From positions 124,001 to 188,000 of the forward strand of contig NZ_QXXQ01000001.1 of assembly GCF_003570715.1 (NCBI RefSeq): a stretch of 64,000 nucleotides of DNA, in the 5' to 3' direction. Of the stretch, positions 36,192 through 43,648 are shown in pieces (position 1 is the stretch's first letter; the number at the start of each line of letters is the position of its first letter). A model generated the notes under the pieces. The model ran no database searches. It worked only from the letters and a program-made list of their open reading frames with translations, and was not told where the DNA came from. This DNA comes from Gemmobacter lutimaris (GTDB taxonomy: Bacteria > Pseudomonadota > Alphaproteobacteria > Rhodobacterales > Rhodobacteraceae). The position numbers and the translations under genes were made by a program.

Positions 36192-37038
36192 GGTCTTTTC
36201 CTCGTTTCAGCGCGGTCCGAATGACCCCGCCGGATCCAATCCGCCCTTGCGGGCATGTGACCGGCACAACCCACGAGGGCGTGCCGCGAAGCCAACCGTG
36301 CAGAGCATGGAGAGAGAAAAGCGCCTGAAATCCGGCAAGACGATGCGGCACGCAAAACGCGTGTCACGACAATGTGTCAATGCGAAGCTTGGCAGCTCTT
36401 TTCACAACTCCTGCGTCAGATGACGCGCACCCTTTACGGCCGCCCCCACGGCCAAAGTCCTTCCCAGAAAGACACCCTATGGATACCGCTTGTTAGGCTT
36501 CCCGGAAAGTAAATTCTCCACATTTTCGCCGCTTAGCGCCGGATACTGACACATAGACGCCCGGAGCGTGCCCCATTTCAGCCACATTTGAAGTTCGATT
36601 GTGCACGATTCCGCAGCTTTCAAGATTTTGCAGAACACGTCAAAACCAGCATGTTTCTTGAAAGTTTCAGCACATGCCGGGGGAGGCGAGCCGGATCAAA
36701 GTGACAAGCTCTGGTGCGGAAATGGAAACAATGGCTTTTCTTCCCCCAACGCGAATAATGGCCAGACTTTTGCCATGGTGGTTAATTCTCCGTTCCCCCA
36801 GAAGAACCAATTCGGCATGCTGACCATGATAAAACCGCCTCAAGCGACGGTCATTTCGCCAGAAAACCGAATCACACGCAGAATCAGGGCAAAAAAAAGG
36901 CCGAACCGGGAAAGCCGCACACCCTGCGCGAGAATCGGCACAAACCGGCGATCAAAGCCGGTGCCGACAGGTAGCCCGCGCTGCACGGACAGAATACGCG
37001 ATATTGGTCAGGATCGGGACGGCGCGGCAGCGCCGGTC
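36192..37038. other. 847-base non-coding stretch between the RTX gene and tRNA-Leu
   Basis: I find no convincing gene. A frame from 36601 runs straight through the tRNA and has no coding bias. The DNA is less GC-rich than its surroundings. An inverted repeat GCGTCA-GA-TGACGC (36413-36426) lies about 225 bases upstream of the RTX start and could be an operator. The promoter of the RTX gene should be in the first ~250 bases. Confidence 0.55.
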
Positions 37039-37122
37039 TGGTGCGGGCGGTGGGACTCGAACCCACACACCTTGCGGTAAGGGTGTTTGAGACCCTCGCG
37101 TCTACCATTCCGCCACACCCGC
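37039..37122 (-). tRNA. tRNA-Leu (anticodon CAA)
   Basis: The transcript folds with acceptor stem GCGGGTG / CGCCCGC, anticodon stem AGGGT / ACCCT around the loop CTCAAAC (anticodon CAA), a long variable arm typical of Leu, the T arm GTGGG-TTCGAGT-CCCAC and an encoded CCA. It reads UUG codons. Confidence 0.95.
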
Positions 37123-37179
37123 ATCGACACCCGATCTATGGGGCGGCGGCGGGGCTGTCAAGCGCGGCTGCATGCGGCA

Positions 37180-38028
37180 TCAAAGCTGCCAGGCGGCGAA
37201 GGTGTCGCATTGCCCTATGTCGCCCGAGCGATAGCCGCGCAGGAACCAGCGCGAGCGCTGTTCCGAGGTGCCATGCGTAAAGGTATGCGGCATCGGACGG
37301 CGCCCGGCATTGCGTTGCAGCGTGTCGTCGCCGATCTGCTTGGCCGCATTCACCGCCTCCTCGACATCGCCTTCCTCCAACGAGCCGAACCGCTCTTGTG
37401 CCTCGCGCGCCCAGATGCCCGACAGGCAATCGGCCTGAAGCTCGATCCGCACCGAAATCGCGTTGCTTTCTGCCTCGCTGGATTGCGCCCGCACCTGATT
37501 GGCACGGTTCAGGATGCCGATTTCGTTCTGCACATGATGCGCCACCTCATGCGCCACCACATAGGCCGCAGCGAAATCGCCGCCCGCGCCCAGTTGCCGC
37601 GACATCGTGGTGAAGAAATCGGTGTCCAGATAGACCTTGCGGTCGGTCGGGCAGTAGAACGGGCCGGTCGCGCCGCTGGCGTCGCCGCAGGGCGAAGGCG
37701 TCACGCCCTTGAACAGCACCAGAACCGGCGGCCGGTAATTCTTGCCGACCTGTTCGGGAAAGACATGGCCCCAGACCTCTTCGGTATCGGCCAGCGTGAC
37801 CGAGACGAACTGGCCAGCCGCCTTGTCGGCGGGGCTAAGCTCGGCCTGCGTCGTCTGGCCCTGCGGCGCAGAGCCCGCCCCCTCCAGCAGCGGGGTCACG
37901 TCGATGCCGAAGAAATAGCCGATCAGCAGAACGGCAATCACGCCGACACCGCCCACTGCGCCGCCCGCGCTGCGGATGCCCCGCCGGTCCTCGATGTTGC
38001 GGCTGCCGCGACGGCCCTTCCATTCCAT
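37180..38028 (-). CDS. YpfJ-like neutral zinc metallopeptidase
   Basis: The 282-residue protein of the zinc_peptidase (YpfJ/KPN_02809) family begins MEWKGRRGSRNIEDRRG, followed by one transmembrane helix (VGVIAVLLIGYFFGI). The catalytic motif is AYVVAHEVAHHVQNEIG (HExxH), with LQADCLSGIWA downstream supplying a further ligand and the C-terminal GTSEQRSRWFLRGYRSGD. The start at 38028 follows GGGAG; the longer frame upstream has none. It is probably a membrane-anchored periplasmic protease. Confidence 0.92.
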   Translation of the reverse strand: MEWKGRRGSRNIEDRRGIRSAGGAVGGVGVIAVLLIGYFFGIDVTPLLEGAGSAPQGQTTQAELSPADKAAGQFVSVTLADTEEVWGHVFPEQVGKNYRPPVLVLFKGVTPSPCGDASGATGPFYCPTDRKVYLDTDFFTTMSRQLGAGGDFAAAYVVAHEVAHHVQNEIGILNRANQVRAQSSEAESNAISVRIELQADCLSGIWAREAQERFGSLEEGDVEEAVNAAKQIGDDTLQRNAGRRPMPHTFTHGTSEQRSRWFLRGYRSGDIGQCDTFAAWQL

Positions 38029-38162
38029 GCGAAACTCCCTGACCCGATACTGGCCTGCTACACTCAGGCGCAGATTACCCCGATGCGGCCGCATCGCAAG
38101 CGGCTTGACCTTGTCCCCCGGCCGTGATGAACCCCAACGGGCAACAGGCGGGGCGGGTTCCG

Positions 38163-38744
38163 ATGATCAGGCGGCTATATGACTGGACCATGGCGCTGGC
38201 CGGTCATCGCCACGCCCTGCTGGCGCTGGCGGCCGTGGCCTTCGTCGAAAGCTCGGTCTTTCCGATCCCGCCGGACATCCTGCTGATCCCGATGATCCTT
38301 GCCGCGCCGCAACGCGCCTTCCTTTATGCGCTGGTTGCCACCATCGCCTCGGTTCTGGGCGGCTTGGCGGGCTACGGGATCGGCTATTTCCTGTTCGACA
38401 CGGTGGGCGAGCCGGTGCTGGCCTTCTACGGCATGACCGCCGAGTTCGAGAAGTTCAGCGAAAGCTACAATGCCTGGGGCGCCTGGGCGGTGCTGATCGC
38501 GGGGATGACGCCTTTTCCATACAAGGTCATCACCATTCTGTCTGGCGCCACCCAACTGTCGCTGCCTGTCTTCATTGTGGCCAGCATCGTGGCAAGGGGT
38601 CTGCGCTTTGTCATCGTGGCGGCGCTGCTGTGGAAATTCGGCGCACCGATCCGTGATTTCATCGAACGGCGTCTGGGGCTTATGTTCGCCCTCGCGCTCG
38701 TGCTGCTGATCGGCGGTTTCATCGCCGTGAAATACCTCGCCTGA
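38163..38744 (+). CDS. YqaA/DedA-like membrane protein (SNARE-associated family)
   Basis: This integral membrane protein of about 193 residues, with 4 to 5 helices, has the family signature FVESSVFPIPPDILLIPMIL and later GMTPFPYKVITILSGA, where the buried charged and Pro residues resemble the DedA re-entrant loops. DedA-like proteins act in lipid flipping and envelope homeostasis. I prefer the ATG at 38163 (MIRRLYDW) over 38124 by similarity to family starts; neither has a strong ribosome site. dsbB follows after 17 bases. Confidence 0.85.
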   Translation: MIRRLYDWTMALAGHRHALLALAAVAFVESSVFPIPPDILLIPMILAAPQRAFLYALVATIASVLGGLAGYGIGYFLFDTVGEPVLAFYGMTAEFEKFSESYNAWGAWAVLIAGMTPFPYKVITILSGATQLSLPVFIVASIVARGLRFVIVAALLWKFGAPIRDFIERRLGLMFALALVLLIGGFIAVKYLA

Positions 38745-38761
38745 CCCCGGAAGGAGACGCC

Positions 38762-39226
38762 ATGACCTATTCCCGCTTTCTGGTGCTGATCGCCGCCGGA
38801 GGCTCGGCCGCGCTCTTGCTCGGGGCTCTGGCGTTCCAGTTCATCGGTGGCATGGCCCCCTGCCCGCTATGCCTGTGGCAACGCTGGCCGCATGTGGCAG
38901 CGGTTCTGATCGGGTTGCTTGCCCTGGCGTTCGGCGCGCGGGTTCTGGGCTGGCTGGGGGCGCTGGCCGCGCTGACCTCGGCCGGGATCGGCGTGTTTCA
39001 TGTGGGCGTGGAGCAGAAATGGTGGGACGGGCTGGCAAGCTGTTCCTCCGGCTCGATCACCGGCCTCAGTGGTGCCGATCTGCTGAACACCGACATCGCA
39101 GTCGGCGCGGTGGTGCGTTGCGACGAAATCGCGTGGAGCCTGTTCGGTATTTCCATGGCGGGCTGGAACGTGATCATCTCGGTGATGCTGGCGCTGATCT
39201 GGGTCGCGGCGGCGCGGCGGCGCTGA
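38762..39226 (+). CDS. dsbB: Disulfide bond formation protein DsbB
   Basis: The 154-residue membrane protein has four hydrophobic helices. The quinone-linked pair is APCPLCLWQRWPH (CPLC, about 34-37). The periplasmic loop holds the second pair, ASCSSG and VRCDEI, that reoxidises DsbA. Size and layout match the alphaproteobacterial DsbB group. GGAGACGCC precedes the start. Confidence 0.9.
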   Translation: MTYSRFLVLIAAGGSAALLLGALAFQFIGGMAPCPLCLWQRWPHVAAVLIGLLALAFGARVLGWLGALAALTSAGIGVFHVGVEQKWWDGLASCSSGSITGLSGADLLNTDIAVGAVVRCDEIAWSLFGISMAGWNVIISVMLALIWVAAARRR

Positions 39227-39229
39227 CGG

Positions 39230-39300
39230 ATCAGGGGGCTGTCTGCCCCCTCGCCCCTGCGGGGCTCACCCCCGAGGATATTTCTGCCAAGATAAAAGCA
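39230..39300 (+). repeat. GAGGATATTT-type intergenic repeat, copy B
   Basis: This gap between the convergent dsbB and dGTPase genes has a GGGGGCTGTCTGCCCCC hairpin and a CCCCTGCGGGG stem, followed by CCCCCGAGGATATTTCTG and GCCAAGATAAAA. The layout is the same as at 8119-8173 (minus strand), and it may double as a bidirectional terminator. Confidence 0.6.
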
Positions 39301-39302
39301 GG

Positions 39303-40475
39303 TCAGCCGAACAGGCGGCCGTGTTCCTGAATGGCAAAACGGTCGGTCATGCCGGCAACGTAATCGGCGACGATGCGGGCCAGTTGCTTGTCATCGGTCG
39401 CGGCCTCGATGTCACTCAGCCATTCCTCGGGCAGCAGCTCGGGGCGGCGCAGGAACAGCGGGAACAGATCGTCCAGCATCGCCGTCACCTCGGTCCGCAT
39501 CTTCACAACCGACGGGGCGCGATACATGCGGTGGAACAGGAAGCTGCGCACGGCCTTCAATTCCTGATACAGCGGTTTCGAAAAGCGGATGATGGTGGTG
39601 CCCATATGGCGAATATCGTCCACCGACTTCGGCTGCGCGGCTTCCAGCCGGTTCTGCGCGACATGGATCACATCTTCGACCATGCGGCCGAAGACACGGC
39701 GCAGCGCCTCGTGCCGGCGGCGCATCTTTTCAAGGCCGGGGTAAAGGCGGTCCACCTCCTCGAAGGCGGGGGCGGTTACGGGAAGCTCCATCAGGTCTTC
39801 CTCGGTGAACAGACCCGAGCGCAGCCCGTCATGCAGGTCGTGGTGGCTATAGGCCACGTCATCGGCGATGGCCGCCACCTGCGCCTCGGCGCTGGCATGG
39901 GTATCCAGTTCCAGATCCCAGTCGGCATTGACCTCGGCCAGCGCATAGGGCAGCGGGCCTTCATGCTTTTTGTCGGCAAACGGGCCAGTTACCGGGCCGT
40001 TGTGCTTGGCGATGCCTTCAAGGCTTTCCCAGGTCAGGTTCAGCCCGTCGAAACCGGCGTAATGCCGTTCAAGCTTCGTCACGATGCGCAGGGCCTGGGC
40101 GTTGTGGTCAAAACCGCCATAAGGCTCCATCAGCCGCGCCAGCGCATCTTCGCCGGTATGGCCGAAGGGGGTATGGCCAAGGTCATGCGCCAGCGCCACG
40201 CATTCCGCCAGATCGGTGTTCAGCCCCAGCACACCCGAAATCGTGCGCGCGACCTGCGCCACCTCGATCGAATGGGTAAGGCGCGTGCGGTAGTAATCGC
40301 CCTCGTGTTCGATGAACACCTGGGTCTTGTGCTTCAGCCGACGGAAGGCCGAGGAATGGATGATCCGGTCGCGGTCGCGCTGGAAGGGCGAGCGGAAGGT
40401 GGACATGCCCTCGTCATGGCGCCGCCCGCGCGAGGCTTCGGGCAGGCAGGCGTAGGGGGCGAGGATCTGGGTCAT
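39303..40475 (-). CDS. Deoxyguanosinetriphosphate triphosphohydrolase-like protein (HD superfamily)
   Basis: The 390-residue HD phosphohydrolase of the short dGTPase type converts dNTPs to deoxynucleoside plus triphosphate. Motifs are RSPFQRDRDRIIHSSAFRRL, LTHSIEVAQVARTI (first His), CVALAHDLGHTPFGHTGEDAL (HD pair) and ADDVAYSHHDLHDGLRSG (last Asp). It lies head to head with the Fe-S carrier gene at 40559. Confidence 0.92.
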   Translation of the reverse strand: MTQILAPYACLPEASRGRRHDEGMSTFRSPFQRDRDRIIHSSAFRRLKHKTQVFIEHEGDYYRTRLTHSIEVAQVARTISGVLGLNTDLAECVALAHDLGHTPFGHTGEDALARLMEPYGGFDHNAQALRIVTKLERHYAGFDGLNLTWESLEGIAKHNGPVTGPFADKKHEGPLPYALAEVNADWDLELDTHASAEAQVAAIADDVAYSHHDLHDGLRSGLFTEEDLMELPVTAPAFEEVDRLYPGLEKMRRRHEALRRVFGRMVEDVIHVAQNRLEAAQPKSVDDIRHMGTTIIRFSKPLYQELKAVRSFLFHRMYRAPSVVKMRTEVTAMLDDLFPLFLRRPELLPEEWLSDIEAATDDKQLARIVADYVAGMTDRFAIQEHGRLFG

Positions 40476-40558
40476 GGTCGCGGGTCTTTGGCTGCGGGTC
40501 TTTGGGCGGCAAGCGGGCTTGTCCGCTTCATGTGCTGCCCCTATATGATGAAAGCCCC

Positions 40559-40930
40559 ATGAAGGATATGGAAATTCCGCAGATGGACCTTCAGCTTCCC
40601 GCAGATGCGGCCCTGCCGCGTGTCACCGACCGGGCCTTTGCCCGTCTGGCCGAGATCGCCGAGATGACTGGCGAGCGCAAGGCACTGCGCGTCGCGGTCG
40701 AGGGCGGTGGCTGTTCGGGATTTCAATATGACATCCGGCTGGACGATGCGGCGGGGGACGATCTTGTGCTGGAAAAGGACGGCCAGCAGGTGCTGGTCGA
40801 TCCGGTCTCGCTGCCCTTCCTGCAAAACGCGGTGGTGGATTTCACCGAAGAGCTGATCGGCGCGCGCTTCGTGATCGAAAATCCGAATGCCTCGTCCAGT
40901 TGCGGCTGCGGCACGTCCTTTTCGATCTGA
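40559..40930 (+). CDS. A-type iron-sulfur carrier protein (IscA/ErpA family)
   Basis: The 123-residue HesB/IscA-like protein delivers Fe-S clusters to apo-proteins. The three conserved cysteines are present: GGGCSGFQYDI and the C-terminal SSCGCGTSF, with VLVDPVSLPFLQ and VDFTEELIGARFVIENPNA between them. It is most like ErpA-type carriers, but IscA cannot be excluded. There are several in-frame starts; 40559 was chosen because the longer frame (40502) lies in the dGTPase promoter region. Confidence 0.9.
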   Translation: MKDMEIPQMDLQLPADAALPRVTDRAFARLAEIAEMTGERKALRVAVEGGGCSGFQYDIRLDDAAGDDLVLEKDGQQVLVDPVSLPFLQNAVVDFTEELIGARFVIENPNASSSCGCGTSFSI

Positions 40931-40935
40931 CCGGA

Positions 40936-41832
40936 TCAGCGCGCCGGTGCGACGCGCTGGCTGTGGATCAGCCACAGACCGGACGCCACGACCAGCGCCG
41001 AACCGACCCAGAGATGCGCGCCGGTCACCTCGCCGAACAGGTGTTCCCCAAGCAGTACCATCCAGAGGAACTGGATATTTGCGATCTGCATCACGACGTA
41101 GGCGGGCAGCATGCGCAGGATCACGACCATCAGCCAGCGCGTGCCGATGATGAACAGCGTATAGGCCAGCAGCAGCGCCAGATCCGACAGGACCATGGGT
41201 TGCCAGACGAAGGGCGCCAGCAGCGCCCCGAGGATCAGGCAGGCGAGTTGCGCATAAAAGACCTGCGCCATGGAATGTGTGTGGCTTTTGCAGATCCGAC
41301 GCGACAGCACGATGGAAGCAGAGCCGGAGAGGCTGGCTGCGAGGCCAATCCAGTGGCCCGTGGTAATGCCGCTGATGCCTTCGGGAAACAGGAACAGCAT
41401 GCCTGCAAGGCCCAGCCCCAGCGCATACCAGATCGTCGGTGCCAGCCTTTCGCGCAGCACAAGGCCGGACAGAACTGCGCCGAAGATCGGCATGATTGCG
41501 ATGAAGACAAAGATTTCCGCGAAAGGCAGAAAGCGAAGGGCATAGAAGAAGCCCGTCGTGCTGATCGCCCCCAGCGCCGAGCGCAACGCCACCAGACGCG
41601 GGCTGCCGGTGTGCAGGACGCGGTCCCCCTGCCCGGCTGCGACCGCCCCCAGACCCAGCAGAACCGCAATCAGCCCGGACAGCAGCATCAATTGCGGCGC
41701 GGCATAGGACGTGATCAGGTCCTTGGCGATCGCATCGGCGCTGACCGAAATCAGGGTGTTCACAACGACAAGTCCCGCACCGATCAGCGCGGTTTTCTGC
41801 AAGACGGGACGAAGACCAACCTCTGCCGTCAT
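40936..41832 (-). CDS. EamA/DMT-superfamily transporter
   Basis: This 298-residue protein has about ten hydrophobic helices in two EamA repeats; the first ends near GISGITTGHWIGLAASLSGS, and conserved features are ALGAISTTGFFYALRFLPFAE and QIANIQFLWMVLLGEHLFGE. DMT transporters usually export metabolites or amino acids. Its start overlaps the stop of the 363-residue unknown gene by one base (TGATG), so the two are translationally coupled. Together with the repeat peptide gene they look like one unit, in which this protein could export a small product. Confidence 0.88.
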   Translation of the reverse strand: MTAEVGLRPVLQKTALIGAGLVVVNTLISVSADAIAKDLITSYAAPQLMLLSGLIAVLLGLGAVAAGQGDRVLHTGSPRLVALRSALGAISTTGFFYALRFLPFAEIFVFIAIMPIFGAVLSGLVLRERLAPTIWYALGLGLAGMLFLFPEGISGITTGHWIGLAASLSGSASIVLSRRICKSHTHSMAQVFYAQLACLILGALLAPFVWQPMVLSDLALLLAYTLFIIGTRWLMVVILRMLPAYVVMQIANIQFLWMVLLGEHLFGEVTGAHLWVGSALVVASGLWLIHSQRVAPAR

Positions 41833-42923
41833 CAGGCCCCCTTCCTGACCGGGCCAGAAATGGCAACCGGCCGGGCGAAAATGGCGAAGAAGGTGGCAAA
41901 GTGGGGGCTTTCCGTCATACCGCGGTCAGCAACCTCCAGGGCTTCCGGGGACAATCGTGCAGCACAGGCCCGCCGCATCGCCCCGTAATCCGGCTCACGC
42001 CGCGCGCCCTGTGCCATCAAGGCCTGCGACCATTCACGCAAGGGGCTGATCAGGGGACGGAAAATGCTAAATCGCATGGGGCCAGCCAGATAATCATCGC
42101 CAAAGGCGGTTTCCCCAATACTCCCCATCAACCAGTGATTGACAAGAAAATTATGGTAGGCATCGGAAGAATCTTCGCAGGGGCCCGGCGCGATGCGGAA
42201 CGACGTTGCCTCGCCCCGCAGGAAGCCCAGCCAGAGTGGCGGAAGGGCCTGCCCCGTATAGTGCAGTGCGATGCAGACCTCACCCAGAAGATCGCCGTTC
42301 TGTTCGAGCCAGGCCAGATTGCCCAGCATGTGCAGCGACTGAAGCGCCGGTTCCGGCAGGCTCAGCGGGCGGCGGCCATATTCTGACAGATAGAAGATCG
42401 CATGCAGAAGGTCATAGGCTGCGCGCGGATTGGGCAGGGCAAAGGTTTCGGGCCGCGCCATGAAGCGATGGAGCCGCGCATCAAGGCCCGGCAGATCGAC
42501 AGTCTGACCGGCACGCGCCAGCAAAAACCGGCTTTCGGCGCGCTGAAGGTCGTTCACCTCCATCTCGATCCAGCCCTCTGCTGCGATGCGCGCGGCAAGA
42601 CGCGCGGCCGTATCACCCGGCTGTCCCAGATCCTCCAGCCAGACGGCAAGACCCAGCAGCATGCGATAGTATTGCGGATGGAAGGCAAGCTGATCCTCCA
42701 GCCCGGCATGGAACGCCCCGTAGGCGGCCAGCGCAGCCTCTGGCGGGCGTTGGCCAAGCGCGCTCAGGATCATCAGCAGTTCCGCGTTTTCCTTCAGCCA
42801 CCAGGCATCGCCCTGGCGCCTGCGACCATTGGCGAAGGTGGACAGAAGGGAAGTGAGCCCGCCATTTGCGCCCAAGGCAGGACGGGCCGCGCGACGCGCG
42901 GCAAGGCTTACGATGTTCGACAT
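41832..42923 (-). CDS. Unknown 363-residue helical protein of the LMPCSN peptide locus
   Basis: I do not recognise a named family with certainty. The protein is soluble and helix-rich, with segments WIEMEVNDLQRAESRFLLARAG (about 118-140, in two helices), YDLLHAIFYLSEYGRRPL (about 165-182), NGDLLGEVCIALHYTGQAL and YHNFLVNHWLMGSIGE. The HxIFYxSxxGRR and DLLxExxxAL patterns resemble actinobacterial terpenoid-cyclase-like (alpha/alpha-barrel) proteins of unknown function; this likeness is from memory. It lies 77 bases downstream of the repeat peptide gene, with a good GGAGAGGG site, and is coupled to the transporter. It may be the peptide-handling enzyme. Confidence 0.8.
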   Translation of the reverse strand: MSNIVSLAARRAARPALGANGGLTSLLSTFANGRRRQGDAWWLKENAELLMILSALGQRPPEAALAAYGAFHAGLEDQLAFHPQYYRMLLGLAVWLEDLGQPGDTAARLAARIAAEGWIEMEVNDLQRAESRFLLARAGQTVDLPGLDARLHRFMARPETFALPNPRAAYDLLHAIFYLSEYGRRPLSLPEPALQSLHMLGNLAWLEQNGDLLGEVCIALHYTGQALPPLWLGFLRGEATSFRIAPGPCEDSSDAYHNFLVNHWLMGSIGETAFGDDYLAGPMRFSIFRPLISPLREWSQALMAQGARREPDYGAMRRACAARLSPEALEVADRGMTESPHFATFFAIFARPVAISGPVRKGA

Positions 42924-42956
42924 TCGCCCTCTCCGGCAGGGTGCCCGGCAGGAAAG

Positions 42957-42992
42957 CCCCCCTTCGGCGCCGGGCGAGGCGAGGAAGGGGGG
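42957..42992 (-). terminator. Hairpin between the repeat peptide gene and downstream genes
   Basis: The perfect 9-base stem (42957-42965 with 42984-42992, arms CCCCCCTTC / GAAGGGGGG) has a GC-rich loop that can fold further and is followed on the minus strand by CTTTCC. It lies 8 bases after the peptide stop. It probably acts as a partial terminator or stabiliser that raises peptide output relative to the two following genes. Confidence 0.7.
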
Positions 42993-43000
42993 CCGTCAGC

Positions 43001-43297
43001 TCAGTTCGAGCAGGGCATCAGTGCGACGCCCGCACCGGCCACCATGGTATCGCCCTCGATGTTCGAGCAGGGCATCAGGTCCGCGGCCTTGCCGGTCTCG
43101 ACATTCGAGCAGGGCATCAGATCAACGCCGAAGCCGGTTTCGATGTTCGAGCAGGGCATCAGCGCGATGCCACCACCCATCAGCATCTCGGTGCCTTCGA
43201 TGTTCGAGCAGGGCATCAGATCGGCGCCAAGGCCCATCGACATGTCGGCAACAGTCGCGGCTTCGGTGACTTCGGCGAATTTACGCAGTGCGCTCAT
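43001..43297 (-). CDS. Repeat peptide with five LMPCSN motifs (candidate multicore precursor)
   Basis: The 98-residue peptide starts MSALRKFAEVTEAATVADMS, a leader-like 26 residues, then carries LMPCSN at 27-32, 46-51, 60-65, 74-79 and 93-98, the last ending at the stop codon. The steps are 19, 14, 14 and 19 residues. Short linkers read IETGFGVD and VETGKAAD; long linkers IEGTEMLMGGGIA and IEGDTMVAGAGVA. All five Cys are in the motif. The ATG at 43297 has GGGGG 6 bases upstream; a longer frame to 43375 lacks a site. It looks like a multicore RiPP precursor or a Cys-repeat metal-binding or signalling peptide. Function unknown. Confidence 0.85.
   Translation of the reverse strand: MSALRKFAEVTEAATVADMSMGLGADLMPCSNIEGTEMLMGGGIALMPCSNIETGFGVDLMPCSNVETGKAADLMPCSNIEGDTMVAGAGVALMPCSN
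43004..43219 (-). repeat. Five near-identical 18-base units encoding LMPCSN
   Basis: Copies lie at 43202-43219, 43145-43162, 43103-43120, 43061-43078 and 43004-43021. Four are identical, with AAC for Asn; the copy at 43103 uses AAT. Near-perfect DNA identity within the motif, but not in the linkers, points to recent duplication or strong constraint on the motif. Confidence 0.9.
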
Positions 43298-43648
43298 GTT
43301 AAACCCCCGTGGTTTGAGCAGTGTTTGCCACCCGAGCGTTGCATCTAGTGATTGATTTTTCAAAGAAAATTGCATTCACAAGTTGTGTTCAACCTTATCC
43401 ACAGACCGGCTTCGAAACAAGTGCCGGATTGCGTTAACCAATCGGGCGAAACTGTGACTTATCCACCTTCGCCTCAAGCGTGAACAATCCACAGACGGGC
43501 CCGCAAGACTCGATTCGCAAATATTAACAAAGCCTTAATATCACAAGCTTTCCCAACCTGCCCCGGTCGGCCCGTGCTGCGGGGTTGCGGTCAGCCGCGC
43601 CGCAGGCGATAGAGGTCTGGCCCGATGTCCGACAGCCGCGGAGGCCCG
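43298..43648. promoter_or_regulatory. Divergent promoter region with DnaA-box-like and CtrA-box-like sites
   Basis: The 351 bases between the repeat peptide gene and xth are unusually A/T-rich. TTATCCACA at 43395-43403 is a perfect DnaA box; TTATCCACC (43459-43467) and CAATCCACA (43485-43493) are weaker matches in the same direction. TTAA-N7-TTAA at 43524-43538 matches the CtrA consensus of alphaproteobacteria. CACAA-G-TTGTG (43378-43388) is a small palindrome. These suggest cell-cycle or CtrA control of one or both genes. I see no gene here. Confidence 0.5.

Noticed and set aside
36601-37080. 159-codon plus-strand frame
   Set aside because: It reads through the tRNA-Leu gene on the other strand and ends in the artefact typical of such frames; no coding bias.
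37039-37122. tRNA-Leu as an integration site for the RTX genes
   Set aside because: No integrase, no direct repeat of the tRNA 3' end found by eye, and the neighbouring genes look chromosomal.
43004-43219. Regular short repeats that could suggest a CRISPR array
   Set aside because: The repeats are in frame within one peptide gene, the spacing is 42 or 57 bases with related linkers, and no cas genes are present.
43378-43538. Chromosomal or plasmid replication origin
   Set aside because: There is one perfect DnaA box and two weak ones, with no dnaA, repABC, parAB or hemE neighbour. Regulation is the simpler reading, though skew data could change this.
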